The notes beneath the pieces were generated by a model. The model saw only the letters and a list, made by a program, of their open reading frames with translations. It was not told where the DNA came from and searched no databases. 64,000 bases of DNA from an uncultured Oscillospiraceae bacterium (GTDB lineage: Bacteria > Bacillota > Clostridia > Oscillospirales > Ruminococcaceae), in NCBI GenBank assembly GCA_934513685.1, contig CAKSWY010000002.1, positions 1 to 64,000 of the forward strand. The letters are read 5' to 3'. Shown here piece after piece: positions 24,261 through 33,539 of the stretch. How positions within the stretch are numbered: position 1 is the first letter of the stretch; every line of letters begins with the position of its first letter. The translations under genes were made by a program, and so were the position numbers.

Positions 24261-24671
24261 TTATTGGACGTTTTTGGGACCGAAGCCCAGAGGCAGCAGC
24301 TCCCCCAGCGTCACGATCTGATAGTCCTCTTCGCTTTTTGCCAAAATCACCGGCATATCGTTCTCGCAGAACTCGTTCAGCGCCTGCCGGCACACACCGC
24401 AGGGCGACGTGACCAGAAGGTTCTTCTCCCCTTCCCGGCTGCCCACAATGGCAATGGCCTGAAAGCGGTGCACGCCTTCGCTCACCGCCTTGAACAAGGC
24501 CGTCCGCTCTGCGCAGATGGTGGGGGTAAACGCAGCATTTTCAATGTTGCAGCCGGTGAAAATCCGGCCATCCTCCGCCAGCAGCGCCGCCCCTACTTTA
24601 AAACGGGAATACGGCGCGTAGGCCCGCTCCCGTGCTTCAAACGCCGCGCAGATCAGTTTGTTTGTTTTCAT
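24261..24671 (-). CDS. cdd: cytidine deaminase
   Basis: Deaminates cytidine and deoxycytidine to uridine forms, which PynP then splits. The 136-residue homotetrameric type is shown by the zinc motifs CAERTAL and PCGVCRQ and by GCNIENAAF. The start lies 3 bases after the deoD stop, with GGAG inside the end of deoD, so it is translationally close-coupled. Confidence 0.95.
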   Translation of the reverse strand: MKTNKLICAAFEARERAYAPYSRFKVGAALLAEDGRIFTGCNIENAAFTPTICAERTALFKAVSEGVHRFQAIAIVGSREGEKNLLVTSPCGVCRQALNEFCENDMPVILAKSEEDYQIVTLGELLPLGFGPKNVQ

Positions 24672-24674
24672 CGC

Positions 24675-25394
24675 TCAGCACTCCGCATTCAATGCAATCT
24701 TCATCATATTGGTAAAGCTGGTCTGCCGCTGCTCCGGCGTGGTAATTTCCGGGCTGACAAAGCTGTCGGAAATCGTCAGCAGGCAGGACGCATTTTTGTG
24801 CAGCACCCGGGCGTTGTGGAAGAGCGCGAAGCTCTCCATTTCCACGGCCATACAGCCCTTTTCGTCCCGCAGCCGCTCCCAGTAGGCGGGCCGGCTTCCG
24901 TCCGTTTCCCGGTAAAACACATCGCTGGAATGAACCGTCCCCTCGGTCAGCGGAATCCCAAGCTTTGCCGCGCTGGCCCGCAGGGCATCGTTCAGCTTCT
25001 CGCTGGGCTGGATCGTATCCCCCGCAAATCCATTCTGCGTCCGGGCATAGCTGCTCTCCGAATAGGCCGCCGTAACCAGCAGCACATCAAACAGCTTTGC
25101 CTTTTCGGTGTAGCTTCCGGCCGAACCGATGCGAATGATGTTTTCCACTCCGTATTGGCTGTACAGCTCATACGAATAGATGCCGATCGAGGGCATCCCC
25201 ATGCCGCTGCCCATCACGGTGAGCGGGCGGCCGTGGTACGTTCCCGTGTAGGCGTACATTCCCCGCACGTCGTTCACCAGCTCCGCCTGTTCCAGAAAGA
25301 TTTCTGCGATGAATTTCGCCCGCAGCGGGTCACCCGGCATCAAGACCGTTTTGGCGATCTGCCCCTTTTCTGCGCGATTGTGCGGTGTGCCCAT
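24675..25394 (-). CDS. deoD: purine-nucleoside phosphorylase, DeoD type
   Basis: A hexameric PNP of 239 residues acting on purine nucleosides. MGTPHNRAEKGQIAKTVLMPGDPLRAKFIAE is the typical start, with GSGMGMPSIGIYSYEL and the base-site MEMESFAL. It is the first gene of the operon, under a promoter with a large inverted repeat. The start follows AAAGGGG. Confidence 0.96.
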   Translation of the reverse strand: MGTPHNRAEKGQIAKTVLMPGDPLRAKFIAEIFLEQAELVNDVRGMYAYTGTYHGRPLTVMGSGMGMPSIGIYSYELYSQYGVENIIRIGSAGSYTEKAKLFDVLLVTAAYSESSYARTQNGFAGDTIQPSEKLNDALRASAAKLGIPLTEGTVHSSDVFYRETDGSRPAYWERLRDEKGCMAVEMESFALFHNARVLHKNASCLLTISDSFVSPEITTPEQRQTSFTNMMKIALNAEC

Positions 25395-25505
25395 AAACCA
25401 TTTCCCCTTTCCGTTTTATCCGAGCGTTTTCGGGTTCGCTTTTGCTGTGTGCTTTTTCTGTGCGCCTTCCGCCTCGTCGGCGTATTGCACAGTTTCTATG
25501 TTCTT

Positions 25506-25534
25506 ATTATACAAAATTGTCACAGAAAATACAA
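25506..25534 (-). promoter_or_regulatory. promoter of deoD-cdd-pynP
   Basis: Minus-strand TTGTAT (25534-25529), 17-base spacer, perfect TATAAT (25511-25506), about 110 bases upstream of deoD. An inverted-repeat arm covers the spacer and touches the -35 box. Confidence 0.8.
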
Positions 25535-25579
25535 ACCCCGGTGCAGTAATTTTGTCCCGTTTTTGTTTTTCTGTGACAA
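25517..25579. repeat. long perfect inverted repeat at the nucleoside operon promoter
   Basis: TTGTCACAGAAAA (25517-25529) and its exact complement TTTTCTGTGACAA (25567-25579), 37 bases apart. The left arm covers the promoter spacer and the edge of the -35 box, the right arm lies upstream of it. Further CTGTG or CACAG units occur at 25445, 25458 and 25488. This looks like paired operator sites for a nucleoside-responsive repressor; no T run follows it on the minus strand, so it is not an obvious terminator of the operon. Confidence 0.6.
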
Positions 25580-25642
25580 CGTCTCGATTCGTAATTCTGT
25601 TTTACTGCTTTACCACCTTTTGAAAAAAGCGGCAGCAGTCTC

Positions 25643-26443
25643 TCACTGCTGTTCTACCGTATACCGCAGCCGCAGCTCTTCCAGCTTGCCGGCATCAATT
25701 CCGTATTCCCCGTTCAGGTACGCCTCAAAGGTGGGGTATTTCTGTTCAATGGCCGCAAACGCTGCCTCCAGATACTCACGCTTCACGCCCATCAGGTCAT
25801 CGATCACCCGTTCCATGCGCGGGTCGCGGCGAATTGCAGCGGCATAGCGGGCCTTCACGCGGGTCACGGCATCCCCGCGGCACTGGTTGCTGTGCAGGTA
25901 ATCCGCCATCACATCATCCCGGCTCACGCCCAGCATGGTCAAAATCAAGGCTGCGGCCACACCGGTACGGTCTTTCCCGGCGGTGCAGTGGAACAGCAGC
26001 GGCGTCTCTCCTTCGCAAATGGCCCGGAACATTGCGCGGTAGGCCTGGTTGTTCAGCGGCAGTTCCCGATAAAACAGGTTCATATCCGGAATTGCCTTTG
26101 CCGCTTCTTCCACGGAGCCGTTCAGCATGGAGTCCAGATCGAAGTTCACCTCACCGCCGCCAATGGTCACCAGGGCCGAGCAGGGGCAGTACCGCACCCC
26201 CTCGAACACAGGGTCCGGCATCTGGTTCCGCTCCTGCTCCGAGCGGAAATCAAACACAGCGCGAATGCCCAGCGCCTCAAAGCGCGCTTTGTCCTCCGGG
26301 CTTTGAATCAAACCCAGGGCACCCGTGCGGTAAAAGCACCCACCGCGGACGACCCGGCCCTTCCAGGCCGGATAGCCACCCAACTGGCGGAAATTGTTTG
26401 CAAGCGCAAAGGGCAGCGGCGTACCCGGGGTCTGTTTCTCCAT
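25643..26443 (-). CDS. tyrosine-protein phosphatase (IphP-like, Y_phosphatase3)
   Basis: A 266-residue cysteine phosphatase with the P-loop HCTAGKDRTG, and the family's N-terminal NFRQLGGYPA and RSEQER motifs. No signal peptide or membrane segment is seen, so it is cytoplasmic. It is downstream of fbp with a gap of about 140 bases holding a strong hairpin. Substrates of this group include phosphotyrosine proteins and, in some members, phosphoinositides. The regulatory role here is unknown. Confidence 0.88.
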   Translation of the reverse strand: MEKQTPGTPLPFALANNFRQLGGYPAWKGRVVRGGCFYRTGALGLIQSPEDKARFEALGIRAVFDFRSEQERNQMPDPVFEGVRYCPCSALVTIGGGEVNFDLDSMLNGSVEEAAKAIPDMNLFYRELPLNNQAYRAMFRAICEGETPLLFHCTAGKDRTGVAAALILTMLGVSRDDVMADYLHSNQCRGDAVTRVKARYAAAIRRDPRMERVIDDLMGVKREYLEAAFAAIEQKYPTFEAYLNGEYGIDAGKLEELRLRYTVEQQ

Positions 26444-26481
26444 AAATCGCTTTTTCCTTTCTTCTCAATGGGCAACGAGGG

Positions 26482-26512
26482 GGGCGGGCGCCTTCTGTCA
26501 GAACGCCCGCCC
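26482..26512. repeat. GC-rich hairpin between fbp and the phosphatase gene
   Basis: Perfect arms GGGCGGGCG (26482-26490) and CGCCCGCCC (26504-26512), with inner TTCTG/CAGAA pairing. No T run follows on the minus strand, so it is not a standard terminator for fbp; it may protect a 3' end or partially stop transcription. Confidence 0.5.
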
Positions 26513-26583
26513 TGCATCTATCCTTTTTAATTTCAATTCCAATACGTCTTTCGCGCTCTCACGGTTTTTGAAAGCAAATGGCG

Positions 26584-28599
26584 TTACACGGAATACCCGG
26601 CAAGGCCGGTTTCTTCCAGCTCGTTCTGCTTGATCAGGCCCATGCGATAGGCATCCAGCAGCATTTTCAGGTCTTCAATGGTGGCCATCATTTCCTTGCC
26701 GCGGTCGGTATCCTCAATCAGCATCCGGTGGGCCGTCGGTTCGATCACGTCCACGCGGGACGTGATGTCCCGGTTGTTTTTCACCGCGTCCTCGGTGCTT
26801 TCAAACGGCTCATGCACGCGCAGTGACAGGCCCCAGCTGTTGTACACCAGCGTGTAGCCTGCAATGCCGGTTTTTTCGTGATAGGCACGGCAGAAGCCGC
26901 CGTCGATCACGATCAGGCGGCCGCCGCCTTTCAGCGGAGATTCACCCTCCACCGCGCGCACGGGCACGTGCCCGTTGATGATGTGGCCGGTTCCCTGGTC
27001 CAGCCCGAATTCCGCCAGAATCGCCCGCTCCATCCGGGTGTCGTTGTAGAAGATATAATATGGATCCTTCGGCTCGTCGTAGGTGGATTTATCGGCTACA
27101 AACAGCCGCTCAAAGGTGGTCATGCAGGCGCGGCCATACAGCGGCGAAGATTTGCCGCACCACAAATACCACAAAAAGTCCATCCCGCTCTGCCGCTCGT
27201 GGCTGCCCTCCGGGGCATAGTAGCCCCGCCGGGCACGGGCATCGCAATAGTCCATCAGGTTGCGCCCCGCATAGCCGTGGTTTTCAAAGGTGACCACCGC
27301 AAAGCTGCCGCTTTTTGCCAGCGGCACGGCGCCATGGAACATCAGATTTCCGTTTTCGATTTTGTAAACGCTGCCCTTGGCAAACAGGAACTTCACATGG
27401 TTCTGCAGCTTTTCGCTCTGTTTGAAGTCCTTCACCAGATGGGTAATAACGTATTCTTCCTGCTCGGTCAGCTTGGTGGGGTTCTTGGGGTCCACGGTCG
27501 GGAAATCCATATCCAGCATGGGGTAGCGTTTGCCCTGAATCTCCACGGTGCCGTTCCGGAAATTGATCTTGCGCAGCAGTTCCCGGTTCTCCATCTCAAA
27601 GTCCGGGTTCCGGTCGATGACCATGCACTCCACCTTGAACATCATCATGGAGATGGCCTTGTGCATCCGGGCCACACGCTCCAGCCGTCCTTCGTGGTAA
27701 GGGCCGCGCGTCTCATCCACATGGGGCATAAACCGCGAAATGTCGCTGTTCTTATACACCGTCTCGGCCAGATTGGACAGCCGCCGCAGATTGATGTTGT
27801 ACCCTTCTTCCAGCACCTCCACGTTGTTGTAGGCCAACGAGGTTTTCATAATGGTCAGAATGCAGATGGGGCTGCCTGCCGCCGCGCCCATCCAGACCAC
27901 ATCGTGGTTGCCCCACTGAATGTCCACCGAATGGTGCGCCATCAGCTCATCCAGAATGATGTCCGGCCGGGGACCGCGGTCAAACAAATCGCCCACAATG
28001 TGCAGCTTATACACGGCCAGCCGCTTGATCAGCGTACACATTGCAATGATAAAGTCATCCGCACGCCCGGTTGCGGTGATGCTGCTGAAGATCTGCCCGT
28101 AGTACATATCCTTATTGTGATCCTCAAAATGCGCGTGCAGCAGCTCATCCAGAATGTACTCATAGCCCTTGGGTAGATTGGAGCGCACGAACTTTCGGGT
28201 GTGCTTGGAAGACACCAGCCGGCATACCTCGATCAGCCACACCAGGATCTGATAATACCAGGCGTTCAGATCCTGCTGCTTTTTCTTTAATTCCGGCAAT
28301 TTCTGAACCGGGTAATAAATCAGGGTTGCAAACTCGCTGCGCCGCTGGTCGGGCACTTCCGGCCCCAAGGCACGGTCTACTTTTTCCTTGATAACGCCGG
28401 AGGCATTGTTTAAAATATGCGTAAATGCATCGTATTCTCCGTGCAGGTCGCTCATGAAATGCTCGGTGCCCTTGGGCAGCTTCAGCACCGCCTGCAAATT
28501 GATGATCTCGCTGGAAGCCTCTGCAATGTTGGGGTAATCCTTGGCCAACAAGCGTAGATATTTCAGGTTTGCACGCACCTTTCGGGCTTGATCTTGCAT
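26584..28599 (-). CDS. fbp: fructose-1,6-bisphosphatase class III
   Basis: The gluconeogenic FBPase of Firmicutes, 671 residues, with a metallophosphoesterase fold. Metal-site motifs are FMSDLHGEYDAF, GDLFDRGPRPD and WGNHDVVWMGAAAGS; later NGHVPV and the C-terminal part match the family. Length is typical (about 640-670). The start follows GAGAGG. It is not linked to other gluconeogenesis genes; an extended -10 promoter lies about 110 bases upstream. Confidence 0.96.
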   Translation of the reverse strand: MQDQARKVRANLKYLRLLAKDYPNIAEASSEIINLQAVLKLPKGTEHFMSDLHGEYDAFTHILNNASGVIKEKVDRALGPEVPDQRRSEFATLIYYPVQKLPELKKKQQDLNAWYYQILVWLIEVCRLVSSKHTRKFVRSNLPKGYEYILDELLHAHFEDHNKDMYYGQIFSSITATGRADDFIIAMCTLIKRLAVYKLHIVGDLFDRGPRPDIILDELMAHHSVDIQWGNHDVVWMGAAAGSPICILTIMKTSLAYNNVEVLEEGYNINLRRLSNLAETVYKNSDISRFMPHVDETRGPYHEGRLERVARMHKAISMMMFKVECMVIDRNPDFEMENRELLRKINFRNGTVEIQGKRYPMLDMDFPTVDPKNPTKLTEQEEYVITHLVKDFKQSEKLQNHVKFLFAKGSVYKIENGNLMFHGAVPLAKSGSFAVVTFENHGYAGRNLMDYCDARARRGYYAPEGSHERQSGMDFLWYLWCGKSSPLYGRACMTTFERLFVADKSTYDEPKDPYYIFYNDTRMERAILAEFGLDQGTGHIINGHVPVRAVEGESPLKGGGRLIVIDGGFCRAYHEKTGIAGYTLVYNSWGLSLRVHEPFESTEDAVKNNRDITSRVDVIEPTAHRMLIEDTDRGKEMMATIEDLKMLLDAYRMGLIKQNELEETGLAGYSV

Positions 28600-28710
28600 G
28601 AAACGCCTCTCTTTCCCGGCCGCGCCTTGGTTTTTCGGCCAGCCGTGCCCGGGCCGGTGGTTTCACTCACGGCCAGGCTCACAGATGATTCCGTTTAAAA
28701 AGCTGTTTCA

Positions 28711-28716
28711 ATTATA
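28711..28716 (-). promoter_or_regulatory. -10 element of fbp
   Basis: Minus-strand TATAAT preceded by TGT (extended -10). No good -35 box lies 16-18 bases upstream. It sits in an AT-rich stretch between fbp and the divergent radical SAM gene. Confidence 0.5.
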
Positions 28717-28881
28717 ACACAGGGCGGTAAAAATATGATACACTAAGACTACACGATTCTTTCAAAGAATTCCGTATGTTTTTGCACATTTTAACCAAAT
28801 GATGGACATTTGGTGTTCTTTGTTGAGGCGTTTTCTCGCCTGTTTTTCGCAGTTTGTATCTTTGCCAATGGGAGCTTTGCC

Positions 28882-29775
28882 ATGAACATTCCTGTTTCCT
28901 GTACACTTTGCCCGCGCCGCTGCAAGGCGGACCGCACCCGTGCCGCCGGTTTTTGCGGGGCCGGGCCGGTGCTCAAGGTCGCCCGCGCCGCCCTTCATTA
29001 CTGGGAGGAACCCTGCATCAGCGGAACCCGCGGCAGCGGGACGGTGTTTTTCTCCGGCTGCAGCCTGAAATGCTGCTACTGCCAGAACTGGAACATCAGC
29101 GCCGAGGGCTTCGGCAAAGAGATTGACGTGCAGCGCCTGACCGAGATTTTTCTGGAATTGCAGGAAAAGGGCGCGCACAACCTCAACCTGGTCACCGCCA
29201 CCCAATGGCTGCCCTGGGTTCTGCCCGCGCTGGACAACGCCCGCACTCGTGGCCTGACCCTGCCGGTGGTCTACAACACTGGCGGCTACGAAACCGTCGA
29301 GACAGTTCAGGCCCTTGCCGATTATGTGGACATCTGGCTGGCCGACGTAAAATACGTGTCGCCGGAGCTTGCTCAGCGCTATTCCGCCGCACCGGACTAT
29401 TTTGAGGTGTGCAGTGCCGCGGTGCGCCAGATGCTGGCGCAGACCGGCGCCCCCAAAACCGATGCCGATGGCATTCTGCAATCCGGTGTGATTCTGCGCC
29501 ATCTGGCGCTGCCCGGCGCTTTGGAGGACAGCAAGGCCGTTCTGCATTGGATGGCCAGCCTGCCCGCAGGCAGCTTCATTCCCAGCCTGATGAGCCAGTA
29601 TACCCCGTTTTACAAAGCCGCCCAAACAAAGACCCTGAACCGCCGCATCAGCACCTGGGAATACCGCCAGGTCATCGACACCGCCATTGACCTGGGCCTG
29701 ACCGACGGCTATATGCAGCAGAAGAGCAGCGCGCGGGAGGAGTACACCCCGCCCTTTGATCTGGAGGGCGTTTGA
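28882..29775 (+). CDS. PflX-type radical SAM protein
   Basis: A 297-residue radical SAM protein of the group related to pyruvate formate-lyase activating enzyme (COG1313, PflX). The N-terminal CTLCPRRC and the HYWEEPCISGTRGSGTVFF motif are characteristic, followed by the cluster motif CSLKCCYC (CxxxCxxC). The start was set at ATG 28882, 7 bases after GGGAG; an upstream in-frame start would add a hydrophobic stretch of doubtful origin. One base separates its stop from the next start, so it is coupled to a large membrane protein. The substrate of PflX is unknown; no formate-lyase-type glycyl radical enzyme is nearby. Confidence 0.88.
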   Translation: MNIPVSCTLCPRRCKADRTRAAGFCGAGPVLKVARAALHYWEEPCISGTRGSGTVFFSGCSLKCCYCQNWNISAEGFGKEIDVQRLTEIFLELQEKGAHNLNLVTATQWLPWVLPALDNARTRGLTLPVVYNTGGYETVETVQALADYVDIWLADVKYVSPELAQRYSAAPDYFEVCSAAVRQMLAQTGAPKTDADGILQSGVILRHLALPGALEDSKAVLHWMASLPAGSFIPSLMSQYTPFYKAAQTKTLNRRISTWEYRQVIDTAIDLGLTDGYMQQKSSAREEYTPPFDLEGV

Positions 29776-29776
29776 T

Positions 29777-31645
29777 ATGCAGCTTTTTCCGGCGTTTACC
29801 TGTCTCGCACTTTTTTTATGGGCCGGGTTCGGGCTTGCGCGCCGCCTTCTGCCCAATGAAGGGGTGGATGTGCAGCTTCCCCTTGGGTGCAGTTTTTCGC
29901 TGGCCCTGCTGGAGGTCCTTCCGGCGCTGGCGGCCCTGGTGCTCGGGTTCCGGATGCCCGCCGTTCTGATCTCATCGGCCGCCGTTCTCGTCATCGGGTG
30001 CTGGGCCTGGTGGATTCAGCCCGCGTGGCACAAAGGGGCGCTTCGGCCGTTTCTCTGCTGCACCCTGCCGCTCTGGCTGTTTTCCATCAGGCTGCTGTTC
30101 ACCCATGAACTTTATTGGAAGAACGGTGCCTACTACACCGGTCAGAGCTGCTACGGCGACCTGCCCATGCATCTGGCCTTCATCAAGTCCATCGCCGTGC
30201 AGGGCAGCTTCCCGCCGGAATACCCCCTTCTGGCCGGGCAGACCCTGTTTGGGTACCCGTTCCTCTGCGAGAGCGTCTCAAGCGTGTTTCTGGTACTGGG
30301 GGCCAGGCTGAAACTCGCCTGTATGCTGCCGCAGATCGTGGCGCTGTTTGCGGTGTTCGGCATGGGCTGGCAGCTGGCCCGGCGGGTTCTGGGCGGCCAT
30401 GTGGGCAAAGCCTGCCTGGCCTACGTTCTGTTTTTTCTGGGCAGCGGCTTCGGCTTTGTCTATTTTCTCGGCGGTGAGGCGGGAAACTTCACCCGCATTT
30501 TCACCGCATTTTACGAAACGCCCACCAATTATGTGGAAGAAAACGTTCGCTGGGTCAGCCCCATTGCTGACCTGCTGATTCCCCAGCGGGCCACCCTGTT
30601 CGGCTGGGCCGCGCTGTTCGCCTGCCTGTACCTGCTGTATCGCTTCGCCTTTGAGCGGGAGCATCGCCTTTGGGCCCCGCTGGCGCTGCTGGCCGGTACG
30701 CTTCCGCTGGTGCACACCCACAGCCTACTGGCGCTGGTATTGATCAGCGCCGTCTGGCTGGTGTACGCGGTCGTTTCCGGGCCGCGTACCGTCAAAGCGC
30801 TGCTGCCCTGGTTCGGATACGCCGGGCTGGCCGGGGCGCTCTGCCTGCCGCAGCTGTTCGGGGTGATCTTCCGCCAGACCTCCACCGGGCACAATTTTCT
30901 GCGCTTCCATTTCAACTGGGCCAATGACGGCGACCCTTACCTCTGGTTTTACATTAAAAACATCGGGCTTGTGTACCTGCTGCTGATCCCCGCCTTTTTG
31001 CTGGCCGGCAGGGCCCTGCGCTGGATGTACGGCGGCGGGCTGCTGATTCTGCTGGTGTCCGAGTTTGTTCTGTTCCAGCCCAACCCCTACGACAACAACA
31101 AGCTTCTGTTTGTGTGGCACCTGCTGGGCTGCATTCTGGTGGCGAATTTCCTCTGGGAGCTTCTGGCCGGGCTGCACAGCCGCCGCGCCGCCGCACTGCT
31201 GGGCAGCTGCCTGGTGTTCCTGGGCACCTTCGGCAGCATCCTCACCCTGGGGCGCGAGGCCGTCAGCCAATACCAGCAGTTTGACGAAACCAGCATCGCG
31301 GTGGCCGCCTTTGTGGACGAAAACGCCCCGGACGATGCCCTGTTTCTCACCGGAACGCAGCACCTGAACCCGGTGGTCAGCCTGGCCGGGCGGGACATCG
31401 TCTGCGGCAGCAGCCTGTATGTGTATTACCACGGAATGGACTACGCCGCCCAGCTTCAGGCCGTGAAGGAACTATACGAAGCCCCCTCCGAGGCACTTCT
31501 GGCCCAGTGGGGCATCGACTATGTGATGATCTCCGGCTGGGAGCGCAGTGACTACGCTGTGGACGGGGCATTTTACGCCCAGCGCTACCCCGTATGGTAC
31601 CAGAACGGTTCCTACACCATTTATCAGATCACGGGAGCCTCCTGA
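29777..31645 (+). CDS. large GT-C-like membrane protein
   Basis: A 622-residue protein with about 12 hydrophobic segments and a C-terminal soluble part of about 120 residues (from roughly LGREAVSQYQQF on). An early loop motif, YGDLPMHLAFIKSIAVQGSF with PEYPLLAGQTLFGYPF, resembles the acidic first loop of lipid-sugar-dependent GT-C glycosyltransferases, so a surface glycan or glycoprotein transferase is likely. The start lies one base after the PflX stop, with GGAGGG inside that gene. The coupling suggests expression together, but a joint function with a radical SAM protein is not obvious. Specific family not identified. Confidence 0.7.
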   Translation: MQLFPAFTCLALFLWAGFGLARRLLPNEGVDVQLPLGCSFSLALLEVLPALAALVLGFRMPAVLISSAAVLVIGCWAWWIQPAWHKGALRPFLCCTLPLWLFSIRLLFTHELYWKNGAYYTGQSCYGDLPMHLAFIKSIAVQGSFPPEYPLLAGQTLFGYPFLCESVSSVFLVLGARLKLACMLPQIVALFAVFGMGWQLARRVLGGHVGKACLAYVLFFLGSGFGFVYFLGGEAGNFTRIFTAFYETPTNYVEENVRWVSPIADLLIPQRATLFGWAALFACLYLLYRFAFEREHRLWAPLALLAGTLPLVHTHSLLALVLISAVWLVYAVVSGPRTVKALLPWFGYAGLAGALCLPQLFGVIFRQTSTGHNFLRFHFNWANDGDPYLWFYIKNIGLVYLLLIPAFLLAGRALRWMYGGGLLILLVSEFVLFQPNPYDNNKLLFVWHLLGCILVANFLWELLAGLHSRRAAALLGSCLVFLGTFGSILTLGREAVSQYQQFDETSIAVAAFVDENAPDDALFLTGTQHLNPVVSLAGRDIVCGSSLYVYYHGMDYAAQLQAVKELYEAPSEALLAQWGIDYVMISGWERSDYAVDGAFYAQRYPVWYQNGSYTIYQITGAS

Positions 31646-31700
31646 ACCGCCATCGGCTGGAGATTTACAGAATTTTCATGGTTTGGCCGCAGCTTCGGAA

Positions 31701-31729
31701 TTGTTCCCTGATGCAAAATCGGGTATAGT
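31701..31729 (+). promoter_or_regulatory. promoter of the 569-residue membrane protein gene
   Basis: TTGTTC (31701-31706), 17-base spacer, TATAGT (31724-31729). The leader of about 85 bases contains a small stem GTGCCG/CGGCAC (31754-31770). It overlaps nothing, and suggests a transcript separate from the GT-C-like gene. Confidence 0.65.
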
Positions 31730-31823
31730 AAGGGAACTGTTATACAATTGTAAGTGCCGCACAGCGGCACACCGCCCGGGGCCGGCGCTTGCACCGCCGC
31801 CCCGCCATCTGAGAGGAGTTATT

Positions 31824-33533
31824 TTGAAAAAGACTAGAAGCATTCTTCCCCACAGCCGTTTCGGGCAGATTTTGTGGAGCCTTGTCATCACCCTTCCGGT
31901 GGGCTTCGCTTACTTTTATGTCTGCCTGCCCGCCATCAACCTGAAAGACCCGGAGTTTTATACCTTTGCCGGGCTGCTCTGCGTTGTTTTTATGGTTTGC
32001 TCCCTGATCACGTCCGGGTTCCGGGTCGCGGCCGCTGAGCAGGCCACCCCGAAAGACCTCTTCCGTGATTTTGTGCGGGGCATCAAGCAGCAGTGCCTGC
32101 CGGTTCTGCTGCTCTTTGTGGCGCTGGTTCTGATTGCCCTGGTGGGCGAGGTGCTGTCGCTGCCCATCTTCCGGGCCAGTGCTTACCAGCAGCTTCTGGA
32201 CGTGCAGACCGGCGATTTCTCCACCGACATCACCGAGATCTCCTTCAACGAGATTCCCACTCTGGACCGTGACTCGGCCAATTATCTGGGCGACCGCCAA
32301 ATGGGCACCCTGAGCGATATGGTCAGCCAGTTCGAGTATTCCAACGATTCGACCCAGATCAACTACCAGGGCCGCCCCGTGCGCGTGGCACCCATCGACT
32401 ATGCCGACCTGATCAAGTGGTTCACCAACCGGAACGAGGGCCTGCCCGCCTACGTTCTGGTGGATATGGTCACGCAGGAGGCCAAGGTCGTTCGGCTGGA
32501 TGAGGGTATGAAGTACTCCAAGTCCGAACCGCTGAACCGGAACATCTACCGGCACCTGCGCTTTGAGTATCCCACCTATCTGTTCTCGGAGCCTCGGTTT
32601 GAGATCGACGAAGCGGGCCAGCCCTGGTGGATCGCACCGCGCATCGTCAAAACCATTGGCCTGTTCGGCGGCACCGACATCAAGGGTGCCGTTCTGGTCA
32701 ACGCCATTACCGGCGAGTCGCAGTATCTGGAGGAGGTCCCCGCCTGGGTGGACAACCTCTACACCGCCGATCTGATCATGGAGCAGTACGACTACCACGG
32801 CACCTATGTGCGGGGCTTCATCAACGCCTATTTCGGCCAGCGGGACGTGACCGTTGCCACGGCGGGCTACAACTACATCGCCCTGAACGATGACGTCTAC
32901 GTTTACACCGGCGTCACCTCCATCAACTCGGACCAGTCCAACCTGGGCTTTTTGCTGTGCAACCAGCGCACCAAGGAAACCAAATTCTATACCGCGCCCG
33001 GTGCCACCGAGTACGCGGCCATGTCCTCGGCCCAGGGCGTTGTGCAGGACCTTGGCTACACCGCCACCTTCCCGCTGCTGCTGAACATCGCGGAGGAACC
33101 GACCTATTTCATCCCCCTGAAAGACAACACCCAGCTGGTTAAAACCTACGCCATGGTCAACGTTTCCCAGTATCAGGTGGTGGCAACCGGCAGCACCGTT
33201 TCGGACTGTGAGCAGAAATACATCCAGATGCTGGCGGCCAAGGGCATCACCCAGCCGGAAGATCTCCCGCAGACCGAAGCCTCCGGCGCGGTGGCAGAAA
33301 TCCGCAGCGCCGTGCTGGACGGGAACACCTACTATTACCTGCGGCTGGAGGGTGATTCCGTATTTTACGCCATCAGCGCTCAGGCCAGCCCCTCCGCTGT
33401 GATTCTGAACGTGGGCGACCGGGTCACCCTCACCCATGAGCTGGCGGAGGACGCCGCCCAGCGCATCATCAACGCACAGTCGCTTACCATCACGGCCGCC
33501 GCTCCGGCGGACGATGCCCCGGATGCCGCCTGA
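31824..33533 (+). CDS. unrecognised membrane-anchored surface protein, 569 residues
   Basis: The start chosen is TTG 31824, after AGAGGAG, which gives a basic N-terminus (KKTRSILPHSR). Three hydrophobic segments (about 14-35, 43-62 and 89-108) are followed by some 450 residues with no further membrane segment, predicted outside the cell. The soluble part has repeated beta-rich units in which a strand is followed by D/N-x-x-T-x-E (LVDMVTQEAKVV, LVNAITGESQYL, LLCNQRTKETKFY), somewhat like PepSY or other surface modules. The C-terminus is Ala/Pro/Asp-rich. I recognise no family. It has its own promoter. The next open frame is a decayed surface-protein fragment. Confidence 0.7.
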   Translation: MKKTRSILPHSRFGQILWSLVITLPVGFAYFYVCLPAINLKDPEFYTFAGLLCVVFMVCSLITSGFRVAAAEQATPKDLFRDFVRGIKQQCLPVLLLFVALVLIALVGEVLSLPIFRASAYQQLLDVQTGDFSTDITEISFNEIPTLDRDSANYLGDRQMGTLSDMVSQFEYSNDSTQINYQGRPVRVAPIDYADLIKWFTNRNEGLPAYVLVDMVTQEAKVVRLDEGMKYSKSEPLNRNIYRHLRFEYPTYLFSEPRFEIDEAGQPWWIAPRIVKTIGLFGGTDIKGAVLVNAITGESQYLEEVPAWVDNLYTADLIMEQYDYHGTYVRGFINAYFGQRDVTVATAGYNYIALNDDVYVYTGVTSINSDQSNLGFLLCNQRTKETKFYTAPGATEYAAMSSAQGVVQDLGYTATFPLLLNIAEEPTYFIPLKDNTQLVKTYAMVNVSQYQVVATGSTVSDCEQKYIQMLAAKGITQPEDLPQTEASGAVAEIRSAVLDGNTYYYLRLEGDSVFYAISAQASPSAVILNVGDRVTLTHELAEDAAQRIINAQSLTITAAAPADDAPDAA

Positions 33534-33539
33534 CCATGG

